64,000 nt of DNA from Methanomassiliicoccaceae archaeon DOK (GCA_009911715.1 CP047880.1:1612001-1676000); one strand, 5' to 3'; shown: positions 1 through 7,759, counted from the first letter of the stretch. Numbers and translations are program-made. Notes: generated by a model from the sequence alone, not told the origin.

Positions 1-270
1 GACTGCGATATCAACAAGTTCGATCCTGACGACGTGTACGCCCTCGCCCTCTCCGAATCGACGAAGTGGACCGAGAAGGTGATCTATAAGGCGGTCTCCA
101 AGGGGCGTTTCTCCCCCGTAGAATTTCATCCTGCTCTTTCCAGACCACTCGCTGTCCCAAGCGGGCGGGCGGGCGCCCCCACAGCCGCACGGCAGGGGGC
201 GCGCCCGCACGCCGAGGGAGCCGCGGAGCGGCGACCGTGCCCGAGCGAAGCGAGGGCAGAGGGGCCGTAG
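1..270 (+). CDS. C-terminal part of a cut gene (unrecognised)
   Basis: Reading frame 1 is open from the window edge to a TAG at 268-270 (89 residues visible). The first 35-40 residues (about 1-115) look like ordinary protein with a charged helix. From about 130 on, the frame runs into GC-rich low-complexity sequence and the translation becomes Arg/Ala/Pro-rich, unlike real protein. The natural C-terminus was probably lost and replaced by sequence at the edge of the downstream accessory island. No family recognised. TAG is otherwise unused as a stop in this window, so this may not be a genuine end. Confidence 0.35.
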   Translation, partial: DCDINKFDPDDVYALALSESTKWTEKVIYKAVSKGRFSPVEFHPALSRPLAVPSGRAGAPTAARQGARPHAEGAAERRPCPSEARAEGP

Positions 271-330
271 CATCAGCGGAGGCCCCCAGGACGGAGCGCA
301 GCGACGTCCAGACTTGATAGAGAATACATG
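130..330. other. GC-rich, palindrome-rich island boundary
   Basis: GC-rich block with runs such as GCGGGCGGGCGGGCGCC, repeats of the GAGCGAAGCGAGG type, and a self-complementary GGGGCC...GGCCCC pair near 261-290. It stops abruptly near 320, where AT-rich sequence begins. It looks non-coding, possibly a structured RNA, a terminator cluster or the end of a mobile element. I could not match it to the tnpB element ends at 18.9 and 20.2 kb. Confidence 0.4.
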
Positions 331-614
331 AGTTAAAACCAAGTCACTAATCTTCTTCAGGCACTGTATCTGTTTGAGTCCTCTACTTTATAGAGGACAC
401 AGAATCTAGTTTACCAAAGACACAAAGTCAAGCGTAGGCTATTATCTGAGACATTTTGTGAGAAACTTGAATAAGAGAAAGCTTGTCTTCTACGCAAACC
501 TGATGGATGAGGATAATGTATGTCTGAACATTATCAAACTATAATCTTTTGACTAAAGCAGGTCATCCAAGCACAACATAGATACACAGGGACGTCGATG
601 CTTGTTTCGGTCAT
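271..614. other. AT-rich gene-free stretch with a perfect hairpin
   Basis: No convincing gene. Positions 378-398 form a perfect 8-bp stem (GTCCTCTA / TAGAGGAC) with a five-base loop CTTTA. AT-rich tracts near 500-550 may hold the promoter of the operon starting at 615, but I cannot pick one TATA box with certainty. Confidence 0.4.
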
Positions 615-905
615 ATGCCGATACTGATGGATGCGGAAGATTGCTCATTCGAAGGAAAGCCTGTGAGAATCTCTGAATCCGCAATAACTCATCTGAGGTA
701 CGAGGGGTTCGACGTTTACACGCTCTGCGATATGCTTGCAACCCCGGTGGACTGTCCGAAAAGGAAGGGTACTGGCAAACCATTCAGAAAAACTTCACGT
801 AGAGTCTGTTCGCGCAGAAATGGACATACATACAACATAATCCTCGATCCGTATCCCCCCAATGATATGGAATACTGGAGCGTGTCGCATCTGGAGCCGA
901 TATGA
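615..905 (+). CDS. small basic protein, possible toxin (DUF4258-like)
   Basis: 96 residues, ATG start. The order of elements (a His-containing helix ITHLRYEGFDVYTL, a basic Lys/Arg/Cys-rich middle, a short beta strand NGHTYNIIL, and a Trp-containing end) loosely recalls small DUF4258/RelE-type RNase-fold proteins, but I do not recognise a diagnostic motif. Its stop overlaps the next start (ATGA at 902-905), so it is translationally coupled to the Panacea-like gene. That arrangement is typical of toxin-antitoxin pairs. The toxin role is inferred from context. Confidence 0.6.
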   Translation: MPILMDAEDCSFEGKPVRISESAITHLRYEGFDVYTLCDMLATPVDCPKRKGTGKPFRKTSRRVCSRRNGHTYNIILDPYPPNDMEYWSVSHLEPI

Positions 906-1537
906 TGAGTAAGAAGGATGACTGCCAATGCAACAGCATGGAGCGCGTGGAAAGAACGCTCCCCGACGGGTTCTCTTACTATTACTATCAGTGCCCACGT
1001 TGCAACCGTGTTGACTACCCTCCCTGCGAAGCCCAGAAACTTCTAGAGTATTCAAAGACCCATACATTCTTGTTCCTTGACGATTGGATACTTCTCTGGT
1101 TGTATATCGGTGACGGAGCCCCTGTTTGCGGGATCACAAAACTCCAGAAAGACATTTTCATCGTCACGATGGAGTTCGCACAGAAGAACAACATCCCTTC
1201 TGAGAACCCTGGATTCAAGGCATACAAATTCGGCCCCTATACTGAGAGGATTGATCGTAGTATAGACACCTTGACAAAAATGGGCCTTGTTAAGAGCGTA
1301 GGTCGCCTCAACACAGACGTAGAAAGATTCTTCCTCACAGAATCGGGAATTAACGTTGCTGCCAAGCTATCGAGAAGTCTGACTCAAGAGCAAATGAAAG
1401 CTCTAAGGGAACTCAGGGAGGACCTCCAACAGTTCAGCGCCCAAGGGGAAATGACGTATGTATACGCTCATTATCCAGAATACACTGACGAATCCGTAGT
1501 GTTCGAACGCACACTCCATCGCCGGAGGAACCGATGA
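902..1537 (+). CDS. Panacea/SocA-like (DUF4065) protein with N-terminal Zn-binding cysteines
   Basis: 211 residues. The N-terminus has a cysteine cluster (CQC near residue 8, CPRC near 31, later PPC) that could bind zinc. Residues about 60-150 have the Panacea/DUF4065 pattern: ITKLQKDIF helix, then FKAYKFGPYTERIDRSID, then a GLV turn and a winged-helix-like end. Panacea proteins are known as interchangeable antitoxins (PanA) and as phage or plasmid regulators. It overlaps the upstream small gene (ATGA) and the downstream gene (ATGATGG at 1534), so all three form one operon. An antitoxin or regulatory role is inferred. Confidence 0.6.
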   Translation: MMSKKDDCQCNSMERVERTLPDGFSYYYYQCPRCNRVDYPPCEAQKLLEYSKTHTFLFLDDWILLWLYIGDGAPVCGITKLQKDIFIVTMEFAQKNNIPSENPGFKAYKFGPYTERIDRSIDTLTKMGLVKSVGRLNTDVERFFLTESGINVAAKLSRSLTQEQMKALRELREDLQQFSAQGEMTYVYAHYPEYTDESVVFERTLHRRRNR

Positions 1538-2706
1538 TGGAAATCATCAGAGTGGATCCGGGCGAGTCAACCCTTTCAGGAAAAGGCGGGCGTGTCGTCA
1601 GCGTACGCGTGAGCAGCTCTGTATCCTTCGACACTCCTGTAAGGCCATTATCCATCGCCGAAACTATTGCCAAGGACTATCTCGGATACAGAGGCATCTT
1701 GGAATCACCGATAGCTATCATGCCTATAGACCTCCAGTCCAACGACGGATACACTAAGTTTCTTAGAAAGAACGGTTTCATTCACGAGAATCAGAACAAC
1801 CTCCAATCTTTCACAGACCGCAACCACGGCAAACCGTGCGCCCCTCTACTCCAACTACCACCTTTAGATTTTGATGACAGGGTCCCATTCAAGATTGCTT
1901 TCGATATGCAGAAAGATGTTGATGGACTGGCATTCATGTGTATGCCAGAGGTAGATGTCGAATACGACGATTATGAAAAGGCAGTAAGGGACTGGTGCTC
2001 CAGCTGCGAGGACTACGGAAAAGAAGGCATCGTCCAGCTATCCCTATCTGACAATCCAGAGGTGTTCAAAAGGAGACTTCAAATCCTGAGCGAACTCTCC
2101 CACACAGGAGAGGTCCAAATTATCAACATTAGATATTCACCAAGAAGCACCATCCAGCTCTCAGAACTCTGGAACAAAAAAGGAGAAATCAACGCCGTCA
2201 TCAACTGCTCTGAAGTACCGACGACAATCCAACAGAAGGTGATTGAAGGCGTCGAGAGAGACATCGAGTATGATTTGCTCAGCCATGGATTTGATTCCAT
2301 CACCCGTAAGAAAAAGAAAGTGAACTCTAAGTTCATGGCAAGACGTAACTTCGCCGACCCTCCAACGACTCTAGACGGAATCGACAAATTCAAAGTGGCC
2401 ACCCATCAGGCAGCCGTGATGATCGGCAGTGATATTTGGAGACACATGGAGCACAGCCCCGAATGCAAATGTTCTGTATGCAGAGGCAACTCAAAGTTGG
2501 CGTTGATTGACAAATTTGCCTATAAAGACAACGGAGATATCGACCCGTCTGGAATGAGATACTTCGCACGTCTTCACGATCATCAATCTGACAATATTGA
2601 GTTGGATGTACTTAGGAAGTACATCCGCGAACGCGACACCCCCGACTACGAAACACGTTTGGATAAGAATCTAGACGGAATCGTGGACAAAATCAAACAA
2701 TCCTGA
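1534..2706 (+). CDS. possible tRNA-guanine-transglycosylase-fold protein (TGT/DpdA-like)
   Basis: 390 residues, start overlapping the previous stop. The N-terminus (GRVVSVRVSSSVSFDTPVRP) resembles the beta-hairpin and TP motif that opens TGT enzymes. The middle alternates strands and helices as in a TIM barrel. The C-terminal third has a C-x-C-x2-C motif (CKCSVC) followed about 30 residues later by LHDH, close to the zinc site of TGT enzymes. Within that superfamily DpdA acts on DNA. I could not place the catalytic aspartates with certainty. With a Panacea-like partner and an AT-rich island around it, a nucleic-acid modification or defence role is an inference. Confidence 0.45.
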   Translation: MMEIIRVDPGESTLSGKGGRVVSVRVSSSVSFDTPVRPLSIAETIAKDYLGYRGILESPIAIMPIDLQSNDGYTKFLRKNGFIHENQNNLQSFTDRNHGKPCAPLLQLPPLDFDDRVPFKIAFDMQKDVDGLAFMCMPEVDVEYDDYEKAVRDWCSSCEDYGKEGIVQLSLSDNPEVFKRRLQILSELSHTGEVQIINIRYSPRSTIQLSELWNKKGEINAVINCSEVPTTIQQKVIEGVERDIEYDLLSHGFDSITRKKKKVNSKFMARRNFADPPTTLDGIDKFKVATHQAAVMIGSDIWRHMEHSPECKCSVCRGNSKLALIDKFAYKDNGDIDPSGMRYFARLHDHQSDNIELDVLRKYIRERDTPDYETRLDKNLDGIVDKIKQS

Positions 2707-2806
2707 GAATATTTGATTGGATTGCTAACATCATTATTACCTAGCAGAAAGTATAGAGTCGTTAGAATAAATGTCCCCCACAACTCACCGATGACGACAA
2801 CTCTGG

Positions 2807-3136
2807 TCAAAACGAACCATCATTAGAACCTATCCTTCTCATCTCTTCCTCCAGATCCCTCACCGACTCCATCTTTTCGTTGAGTTCTGCTTGGGCGACC
2901 TCCGCCTGCTCCGGCTTCATCATGCCGATCTCGATCTGCCTCTTCCTGGCCCACTCCCAGAAGTCATCGTTATTGTACCTAATCCCACCCTTGCTGCTAT
3001 CCGGAAGGACCTTCCTGAGGATGATCCCGCCGTTGTCGATGTAAAACATCACATGGTCCTGGGGCCTGAGCTCTAGGATCTCCGCCACCTCCTTAATCAG
3101 CGTTATGCGCTTGGAGCCGTCCACCTCCGGATTCAT
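2807..3136 (-). CDS. AbrB/SpoVT (MazE-type) DNA-binding protein
   Basis: 109 residues. The first 45 residues follow the swapped-hairpin AbrB pattern: KRITLIKEVAEILEL, then RPQDHVMFYIDNGGIILRKV. The C-terminal half is a charged helix rich in Glu, probably for dimerisation or partner binding. It is divergent from the helix-turn-helix gene at 3194 with a 57-bp shared intergenic region. AbrB-type proteins usually autoregulate or act as antitoxins. No toxin is adjacent on the same strand, so a transition-state-type regulator is equally possible. Confidence 0.75.
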   Translation of the reverse strand: MNPEVDGSKRITLIKEVAEILELRPQDHVMFYIDNGGIILRKVLPDSSKGGIRYNNDDFWEWARKRQIEIGMMKPEQAEVAQAELNEKMESVRDLEEEMRRIGSNDGSF

Positions 3137-3160
3137 CCTTTTCGATAGTGTTATCTCGAG

Positions 3161-3185
3161 TTATTCTAATCCATTTCTCAGATTT
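3161..3185 (+). promoter_or_regulatory. 25-bp repeat, copy 1
   Basis: Begins TTATTCTAAT and ends AGATTT, just upstream of the ATG at 3194. It matches 21 of 25 bases with 3714-3738, which sits at a similar distance before the next gene. It is probably an operator or promoter element shared by the two genes; the alternative is the flank of a small mobile element. Confidence 0.5.
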
Positions 3186-3193
3186 GAAGTGAA

Positions 3194-3673
3194 ATGGCCA
3201 GAAAGGAGTCTATTCTAATTGACAAAACTGTTCCCCTTAGTACTATTGAGAGTGAGATAGATCGTCTCAGAACCACCGGCTCCAAATCCGATGCTGCGAT
3301 GGCCCGCCGTCTCGAGCTCATCAGATACCGTTACAAAGGACTGTCCGTCGTTCAATCGGCCGACCTGCTGAGGGTCAACATCCAATCCGGATACAACTGG
3401 CAGGCTGCATGGAACCGTGGTGGAATCGAAGCCCTCAGATCCGGAACCAGTACTGGAAGGCCTCCACTGGTCACCCCCCATCAGCTTGAATCCGTTGCCA
3501 TTCGTGCTCATTTCGAAAAATGGAACACGAGACAGGTTCGCCAATACATCAAACTCCAGTTCGGTGTGGACTACACCCCGGCACAGATCAGGGACAAGCT
3601 CACCGGCATCGGCATGAGATTCGTTCAGAACGACGATTCGGACAAGAACGACGACGGTTTTTGGACATTCTGA
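3194..3673 (+). CDS. IS630-type helix-turn-helix protein (transposase N-terminal part or regulator)
   Basis: 159 residues. It carries the two tandem helix-turn-helix units of IS630/Tc1-type transposases: RLELIRYRYKGLSVVQSADL, then the GRPPLVT linker, then a winged helix ending FGVDYTPAQIRDKLTGIGM. The DDE catalytic domain that normally follows is absent: the frame ends in an acidic tail (DDSDKNDDGF). It is therefore either a decayed transposase or a domesticated DNA-binding protein. Similar 25-bp repeats lie before this gene and before the next one, consistent with autoregulation or with element ends. Confidence 0.7.
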   Translation: MARKESILIDKTVPLSTIESEIDRLRTTGSKSDAAMARRLELIRYRYKGLSVVQSADLLRVNIQSGYNWQAAWNRGGIEALRSGTSTGRPPLVTPHQLESVAIRAHFEKWNTRQVRQYIKLQFGVDYTPAQIRDKLTGIGMRFVQNDDSDKNDDGFWTF

Positions 3674-3713
3674 TTCTTTTTCCACGCCTATCCCTGTCAA
3701 TTTATAAATAGAA

Positions 3714-3738
3714 TTATTCTAATTCTTTTTTTAGATTT
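3714..3738 (+). promoter_or_regulatory. 25-bp repeat, copy 2, downstream of a TATA box
   Basis: TTATTCTAATTC...AGATTT, the near-identical partner of 3161-3185. A good TATA box (TTTATAAATA, 3701-3710) lies just upstream, so this copy overlaps the probable transcription start of the gene at 3754. A protein bound here would block or tune that promoter. Confidence 0.5.
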
Positions 3739-3753
3739 CACGGAGGACCTACT

Positions 3754-4188
3754 GTGTACGTGGAAGGCAGAAGGAAGGGACTCGTTGCGATGTGTTGCCT
3801 GTGGATCGTCGTACCATTGATCACAGCCTATCTTCTTGTCAATGGCATTATGGACTATGAAGTGGCGATCGCGATGCTGGTCAGCGGGGGATTCAGTGCC
3901 ATAGGCATTGCGTATTTCGCAGGCAAGTGTGAGATTATGAGCGGGTTCTCAACGATGAGCATCGACGAAATCGTCAAGTACGACATGAAGAAGCTGACGT
4001 AGTTCTCCGGAGTGTGGCTTTACATAAGCTCAATGGCGTTCTTCTTCCTCTTCCTGTTCATTTCCATGTTGATGGGGAGTTTTACCGGACTTCTCGCTTC
4101 CGTGGTCGTTTTAATAGCCCTCCTTGCAATCTGGGCAGTGATAATATCAACGAGCAGGTTCAAAGTCACAAATTGTAATGACATATGA
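3754..4188 (+). CDS. DUF3784-type membrane protein with in-frame TAG (possible pyrrolysine)
   Basis: GTG start. The first 82 residues hold two membrane helices and the DUF3784 signature (IMSGFSTMSIDEIVKYDMKKL). A TAG follows at 4000-4002 (codon 83). Past it the same frame continues (FSGVWLYISS, then two strongly hydrophobic segments) to TGA at 4186-4188, giving about 144 residues and four helices. DUF3784 proteins normally continue from the YDxKKL motif straight into the next membrane helix, so the TAG falls inside the conserved domain. In a pyrrolysine-using archaeon the codon may be read through. Otherwise this is an 82-residue truncated product. Function of the family unknown. Confidence 0.7.
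4000..4002 (+). other. in-frame amber codon, candidate pyrrolysine site
   Basis: TAG between the DUF3784 motif and the third membrane helix. All other complete genes checked in the window stop at TGA or TAA, so TAG avoidance as a stop is visible here. No clear stem-loop of the PYLIS type was identified directly after it. Confidence 0.55.
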
Positions 4189-4448
4189 ATCGGTTGGAAG
4201 AGCCAATTAAATTCTTTGATTGATAACAGAAACATATCCTGATAAGACCTGTAGGCTCGGCTGCCATGGGTGGCCATCAATTCTTACGGGCAATGGATAT
4301 ATTCTCTATGATTACACTCTTGGGTGATATTAGACCAGGGCGTATGGCGGATAGACAACACACCAGCCAAACATCCGTGCTTCCATCATCTTCTCTGGAT
4401 TCGTACTGACACAGAACCGTTAAACGCCTCCCCTTCGGTTCCGTGCTC

Positions 4449-4877
4449 ATGGCCTACAAGGAATGCCGCTGTCCGAACTGCACTCTGCCCACAGTCTTCA
4501 ACGATGCGAGGATGCAGTGCTACTGCATCAACTGCGGATTCCTGATCCGGAAGGAGGACGCCGGCGACGTAGAGCCTGTGGTGTCCTCCGAGGCACCCTG
4601 TGACGCCCCGACCGCCAGACCCTCGGAACAATCCGACGGCCTGGTGACGGTCATGGTGTCGGTCCCGGACAAGGCACAGCCGTTCATGATCTTCATCGAC
4701 GACGAGGAGGTGCTGAAGTCCACCGGGGGCAGCTACCGCGTCAGGACGACGCCGGGGAGACACTCCCTGCGGGTGAGGCAGAACCTGTTCTCGGAGACCG
4801 TGGACATCGATGCATCGGAAGGCACGAGGGTCGACGTGACCGTCGGGATCATGGGGCTGAAGGTCAACATCCACTGA
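4449..4877 (+). CDS. zinc-ribbon protein with C-terminal PEGA-like domain
   Basis: 142 residues from ATG 4449 (GTG 4443 is possible). The N-terminus has two CxxC knuckles (CPNC, CINC) forming a zinc ribbon. A low-complexity acidic linker follows, then residues about 75-140 resemble a PEGA beta-sandwich: a strand VTVMVSVPD, an inserted DDEE turn, GGSYRVRTTPGRHSLRV, and further strands. It has no signal or membrane segment. High-GC codon use marks the return to core chromosome. Binding partner unknown. Confidence 0.65.
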   Translation: MAYKECRCPNCTLPTVFNDARMQCYCINCGFLIRKEDAGDVEPVVSSEAPCDAPTARPSEQSDGLVTVMVSVPDKAQPFMIFIDDEEVLKSTGGSYRVRTTPGRHSLRVRQNLFSETVDIDASEGTRVDVTVGIMGLKVNIH

Positions 4878-4912
4878 CAACCGTCATATCCGATGAGCCC
4901 ATCGGCCCAGGC

Positions 4913-5935
4913 ATGTGGAGGATCGGAGACCTCAAGGTCGACGGGCGCGTGGTCCTGGGACCCATGTCCGGATACACCTCGGAGGCGTACAGGAGGTTCA
5001 TGAAGCCGTTCGGCGTGGCCCTCGCCTACACCGAGATGGTCTCCGACAGCGCCATGATGCACAACAGGCGCAGCGACGAGTACCTCATGTTCGACAGATG
5101 TCCGCTCACGGGGATACAGCTCTTCGGCAGCGATCCCGAGAGAATGGGCGATGCCGCCGCTGAGTGCGTCAGACGGAACCCCAACGTCGACCTCTTCGAC
5201 GTGAACATGGGGTGCCCTGTGGAGAAGGTCGTCCGCAGGGGCGCCGGCTCCGCTCTGATGGCCGATCCTGCCAGATGCGGGAGGATCGTCAGGACCGTCA
5301 AGGAACGCACCGGGCTCCCGGTCACGGCCAAGATACGCCTCGGACAGGGGGAGGACTCCCTGAACTTCAGAGATGTCATCGCGGAGCTGGAGGCGTCCGG
5401 CGTCGACGCCATCACCGTCCATGCGCGCACGAGGAAGCAGCGCTACGCCGGCATGCCTCGCTACGACCTCATGAGGGACCTTAGAAAGGAGATGTCCGTG
5501 CCCCTGATCGTCTCCGGCAACATATTCTCGCTGGACGATGCCATCGGGTACACCGCGATAACGGGGGCGGACGGGGTCATGGTCGCCCGCGGCGGAGTGG
5601 GCAACCCGTACCTGGTCACCCAGATTGACCGCTGGTTCCGCGAAGGGACCAGACTGCCGAACCCCACCGTGTCACAGCAGGTGGACTGGTGCAAGGACCT
5701 TGCCGACCTGATGTACGCCGAGAAGGGGGACGAGGTCGCCTCCAAGAAGATGCGCAGCATCGCCCCCAAGTTCATCGTCGGCTGCAGGAGGAGCCGCGAG
5801 TTCAGGTACAGGCTGGCGACGGAGATCGACACCCGCGGGGACCTGGACCGCATCCTGGAGGAGGTCCGCGAGCGTCTCGGCGACAGGACCGTGCGCACCC
5901 TCGGGTACAGGACGTCCGTACCCGAGGATGAATGA
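4913..5935 (+). CDS. dus: tRNA-dihydrouridine synthase
   Basis: 340 residues, FMN-dependent TIM barrel reducing uridine to dihydrouridine in tRNA D loops. The opening LGPMSGYTSEAYR matches the Dus PM-x-G-x-T/S pattern. The active-site Cys is C101 in FDVNMGCPVEKVVRRGAG. The FMN/substrate motifs ITVHARTRKQRY and the phosphate-binding end VSGNIFSLDDA...GADGVMVARGGVGNPYL are present. Length is normal. It stands alone, followed by the convergent ABC permease gene. Confidence 0.92.
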   Translation: MWRIGDLKVDGRVVLGPMSGYTSEAYRRFMKPFGVALAYTEMVSDSAMMHNRRSDEYLMFDRCPLTGIQLFGSDPERMGDAAAECVRRNPNVDLFDVNMGCPVEKVVRRGAGSALMADPARCGRIVRTVKERTGLPVTAKIRLGQGEDSLNFRDVIAELEASGVDAITVHARTRKQRYAGMPRYDLMRDLRKEMSVPLIVSGNIFSLDDAIGYTAITGADGVMVARGGVGNPYLVTQIDRWFREGTRLPNPTVSQQVDWCKDLADLMYAEKGDEVASKKMRSIAPKFIVGCRRSREFRYRLATEIDTRGDLDRILEEVRERLGDRTVRTLGYRTSVPEDE

Positions 5936-5941
5936 AGCCGT

Positions 5942-6778
5942 TTAGAACTCCCTCCTGGAGAAGGCCAGGTACGAGAGCATCAGGGTTGCGGCGCCCCAGG
6001 CGAGCATGACCGCACCCGAACGCAGGCAGTCGGCGGGCTCGACCAGCGCCCCTTCCATGGAAACTCCGAGGCCCGATCCGATCTCCCCCATCATCTCGTT
6101 GGCGCCGGACACGTACTCCGGTACGGAGTTCGAGATCGCGTTAGACGCGGAGTCCAGCATGAACCATGGGTCCGTACCGGCGACGGAGATGACCGAGGAG
6201 ACCACCGACACCAGCAACAGGATCGTGATGAACGTCATCACGGCGGATGCCCCGCCCCTACTCATCACCGAGCTTATCAGCATCGCCACGCCCGTGGTCG
6301 CGAACACGTACGCCAGGCACATGGCGAGGGACGGCAGGAACGACGTCACCAGGTCGCCCGTCACCGCGAAGGCGACCGCGACCGCCACCAGGTAGTAGAC
6401 GACCATCACGGCTGCAGTCAGGACGAAGCACGCCGCGAACTTGCCGAGGAAGATCGTCAACCTCCTGATGGGCCTGGTGAACAGGACCAGCGCGGTCCTC
6501 TCCTCGAACTCCGAGACTATGGTGTAGGAGGCGAACAGCGTCGCGCCCAGGAGGACGATGAACGAGGAGTACCCTATGTAGTTGGAGAACACGTCCCCTG
6601 CCGATCCGGAGATCCCACTCCCGATAGCGTACGGCAGCAGGGTTGTGAGGGCCAACAGGGCGACGACCAACGCTCCGAACATGAGGAACTTCCTGGAGCG
6701 GATGAACTTCAGCATCTCGTTCCCGGCGACCGTGACCGTCTGCATGAAATCTCCGGTTCTGTCTGCGTTGGCGAACAT
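5942..6778 (-). CDS. ABC-2 type transporter permease
   Basis: 278 residues from the ATG at 6778, which overlaps the TGA of the upstream ATPase gene (TGATG), so the two are translationally coupled. A short cytoplasmic N-terminus precedes the first helix (FLMFGALVVALLALTTLLPYA). Five to six membrane segments follow, with an extracytoplasmic loop rich in Ser/Gly/Glu between the last two. This is the ABC-2 permease layout of small exporters such as bacitracin/lantibiotic efflux or NatB-type systems. Substrate unknown. Confidence 0.85.
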   Translation of the reverse strand: MFANADRTGDFMQTVTVAGNEMLKFIRSRKFLMFGALVVALLALTTLLPYAIGSGISGSAGDVFSNYIGYSSFIVLLGATLFASYTIVSEFEERTALVLFTRPIRRLTIFLGKFAACFVLTAAVMVVYYLVAVAVAFAVTGDLVTSFLPSLAMCLAYVFATTGVAMLISSVMSRGGASAVMTFITILLLVSVVSSVISVAGTDPWFMLDSASNAISNSVPEYVSGANEMMGEIGSGLGVSMEGALVEPADCLRSGAVMLAWGAATLMLSYLAFSRREF

Positions 6779-7707
6779 CAGCTCGACTCCTTGATGATCT
6801 CGAGGTACTTCGACTCCAGACTGTCCCCCTCGGACAGGCTGTACGCGCCGATGCCAAGCCCGGCGATGTCCGTGAACAGCGCAGAGCGGCTCCCGCGGAA
6901 GCGGACCACCGTGTCCGCTCCATCCGAATCGACGGTGACTACGCTGGAAAGGGACCTGAGCCTGTCGTGCACGGACGCCTCGGGGACCCCCTCCGTCTTG
7001 AGAACCATCGTCTTCAGGCCCGCGATGGAGCCAACCGCCTCGATGTCGTCGTTGAACACGAGTCTGCCGTGGTTGACCATGGCGACGCGGTCGCACAGGT
7101 CCTGCACCTCGTGGAGGATGTGCGAGGACGTCAGGACGGTCAGCCCTCTTGCGTGGCCGCGGAACTCCTTCATGATCGCCCTCATCTCGGCCATGCCGCG
7201 GGGGTCCAGACCCGATGTCGGCTCGTCCAGTATCACGATGTCCGGATCGCCGAGCAGCGCCTGTCCTATGGCGATCCTCTGGCGCATGCCCTTCGAGAAC
7301 GTGGACATCCTCTTGTCCGCCCATCCGGACATCCTGACCTTCTCCAGGACCTCGTCCGTCTGGGCGGAGATCGACTCGGGGGGCATGCCGATGATGCCCC
7401 CGATGTAGCGCAGGTTCTCGCGAGGGGTCATGTATCCGTAGAACTCCGGGGTCTCGATGACCGTCCCGACCCCTGCCAGGGCCTCCTTCGGATCCTCTGT
7501 CACGTCGTATCCGTTGATGAACACATGTCCTGACGTCGGACGGATCAGATTCGTGATCATCTTCAGGGTGGTGCTCTTGCCGGCACCGTTGGGTCCCAGA
7601 AGCCCTGTGAAGCTGTTGCGGGCTATTCCCAGCGACAGGTCATCCACCGCCGTGAACCGCCCGTACTCCTTGCGCAGGCATACGAGTTCGATGGGATTCT
7701 TGTCCAT
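6778..7707 (-). CDS. ABC transporter ATP-binding protein (exporter type)
   Basis: 309 residues from the ATG at 7707 (MDKNPIEL). Walker A is GPNGAGKST (about residues 38-46), the signature TFSKGMRQRIAIGQ, Walker B IVILDEPTSGLDP, and the switch His is in SSHILHEV. A C-terminal about 80-residue extension is typical of CcmA/NatA/BcrA-type exporters. It pairs with the downstream permease. The promoter region is shared with the divergent DUF2975 gene and contains the palindrome at 7741-7759, so both directions may be controlled together. Confidence 0.9.
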   Translation of the reverse strand: MDKNPIELVCLRKEYGRFTAVDDLSLGIARNSFTGLLGPNGAGKSTTLKMITNLIRPTSGHVFINGYDVTEDPKEALAGVGTVIETPEFYGYMTPRENLRYIGGIIGMPPESISAQTDEVLEKVRMSGWADKRMSTFSKGMRQRIAIGQALLGDPDIVILDEPTSGLDPRGMAEMRAIMKEFRGHARGLTVLTSSHILHEVQDLCDRVAMVNHGRLVFNDDIEAVGSIAGLKTMVLKTEGVPEASVHDRLRSLSSVVTVDSDGADTVVRFRGSRSALFTDIAGLGIGAYSLSEGDSLESKYLEIIKESS

Positions 7708-7740
7708 TTTATCTCCAGTCTTGTCATTTATCATGAAATA

Positions 7741-7759
7741 TTTAATGATTAACATTAAA
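7741..7759. promoter_or_regulatory. palindromic operator in a divergent promoter
   Basis: TTTAATG-ATTAA-CATTAAA, a perfect 7-bp inverted repeat with a 5-bp centre. It lies between the ABC exporter operon (minus) and the DUF2975 gene (plus), overlapping the AT-rich tracts that should act as their TATA boxes. Related ATTAAAT elements flank it at 7732-7740 and 7774-7781. Confidence 0.5.

Noticed and set aside
378-398. CRISPR-like repeat
   Set aside because: A single hairpin without repetition; no array or cas gene anywhere in the window.
4020-4280. 86-residue minus-strand ORF
   Set aside because: It opposes the DUF3784 C-terminal region, which is more convincing in the plus frame (two hydrophobic helices).
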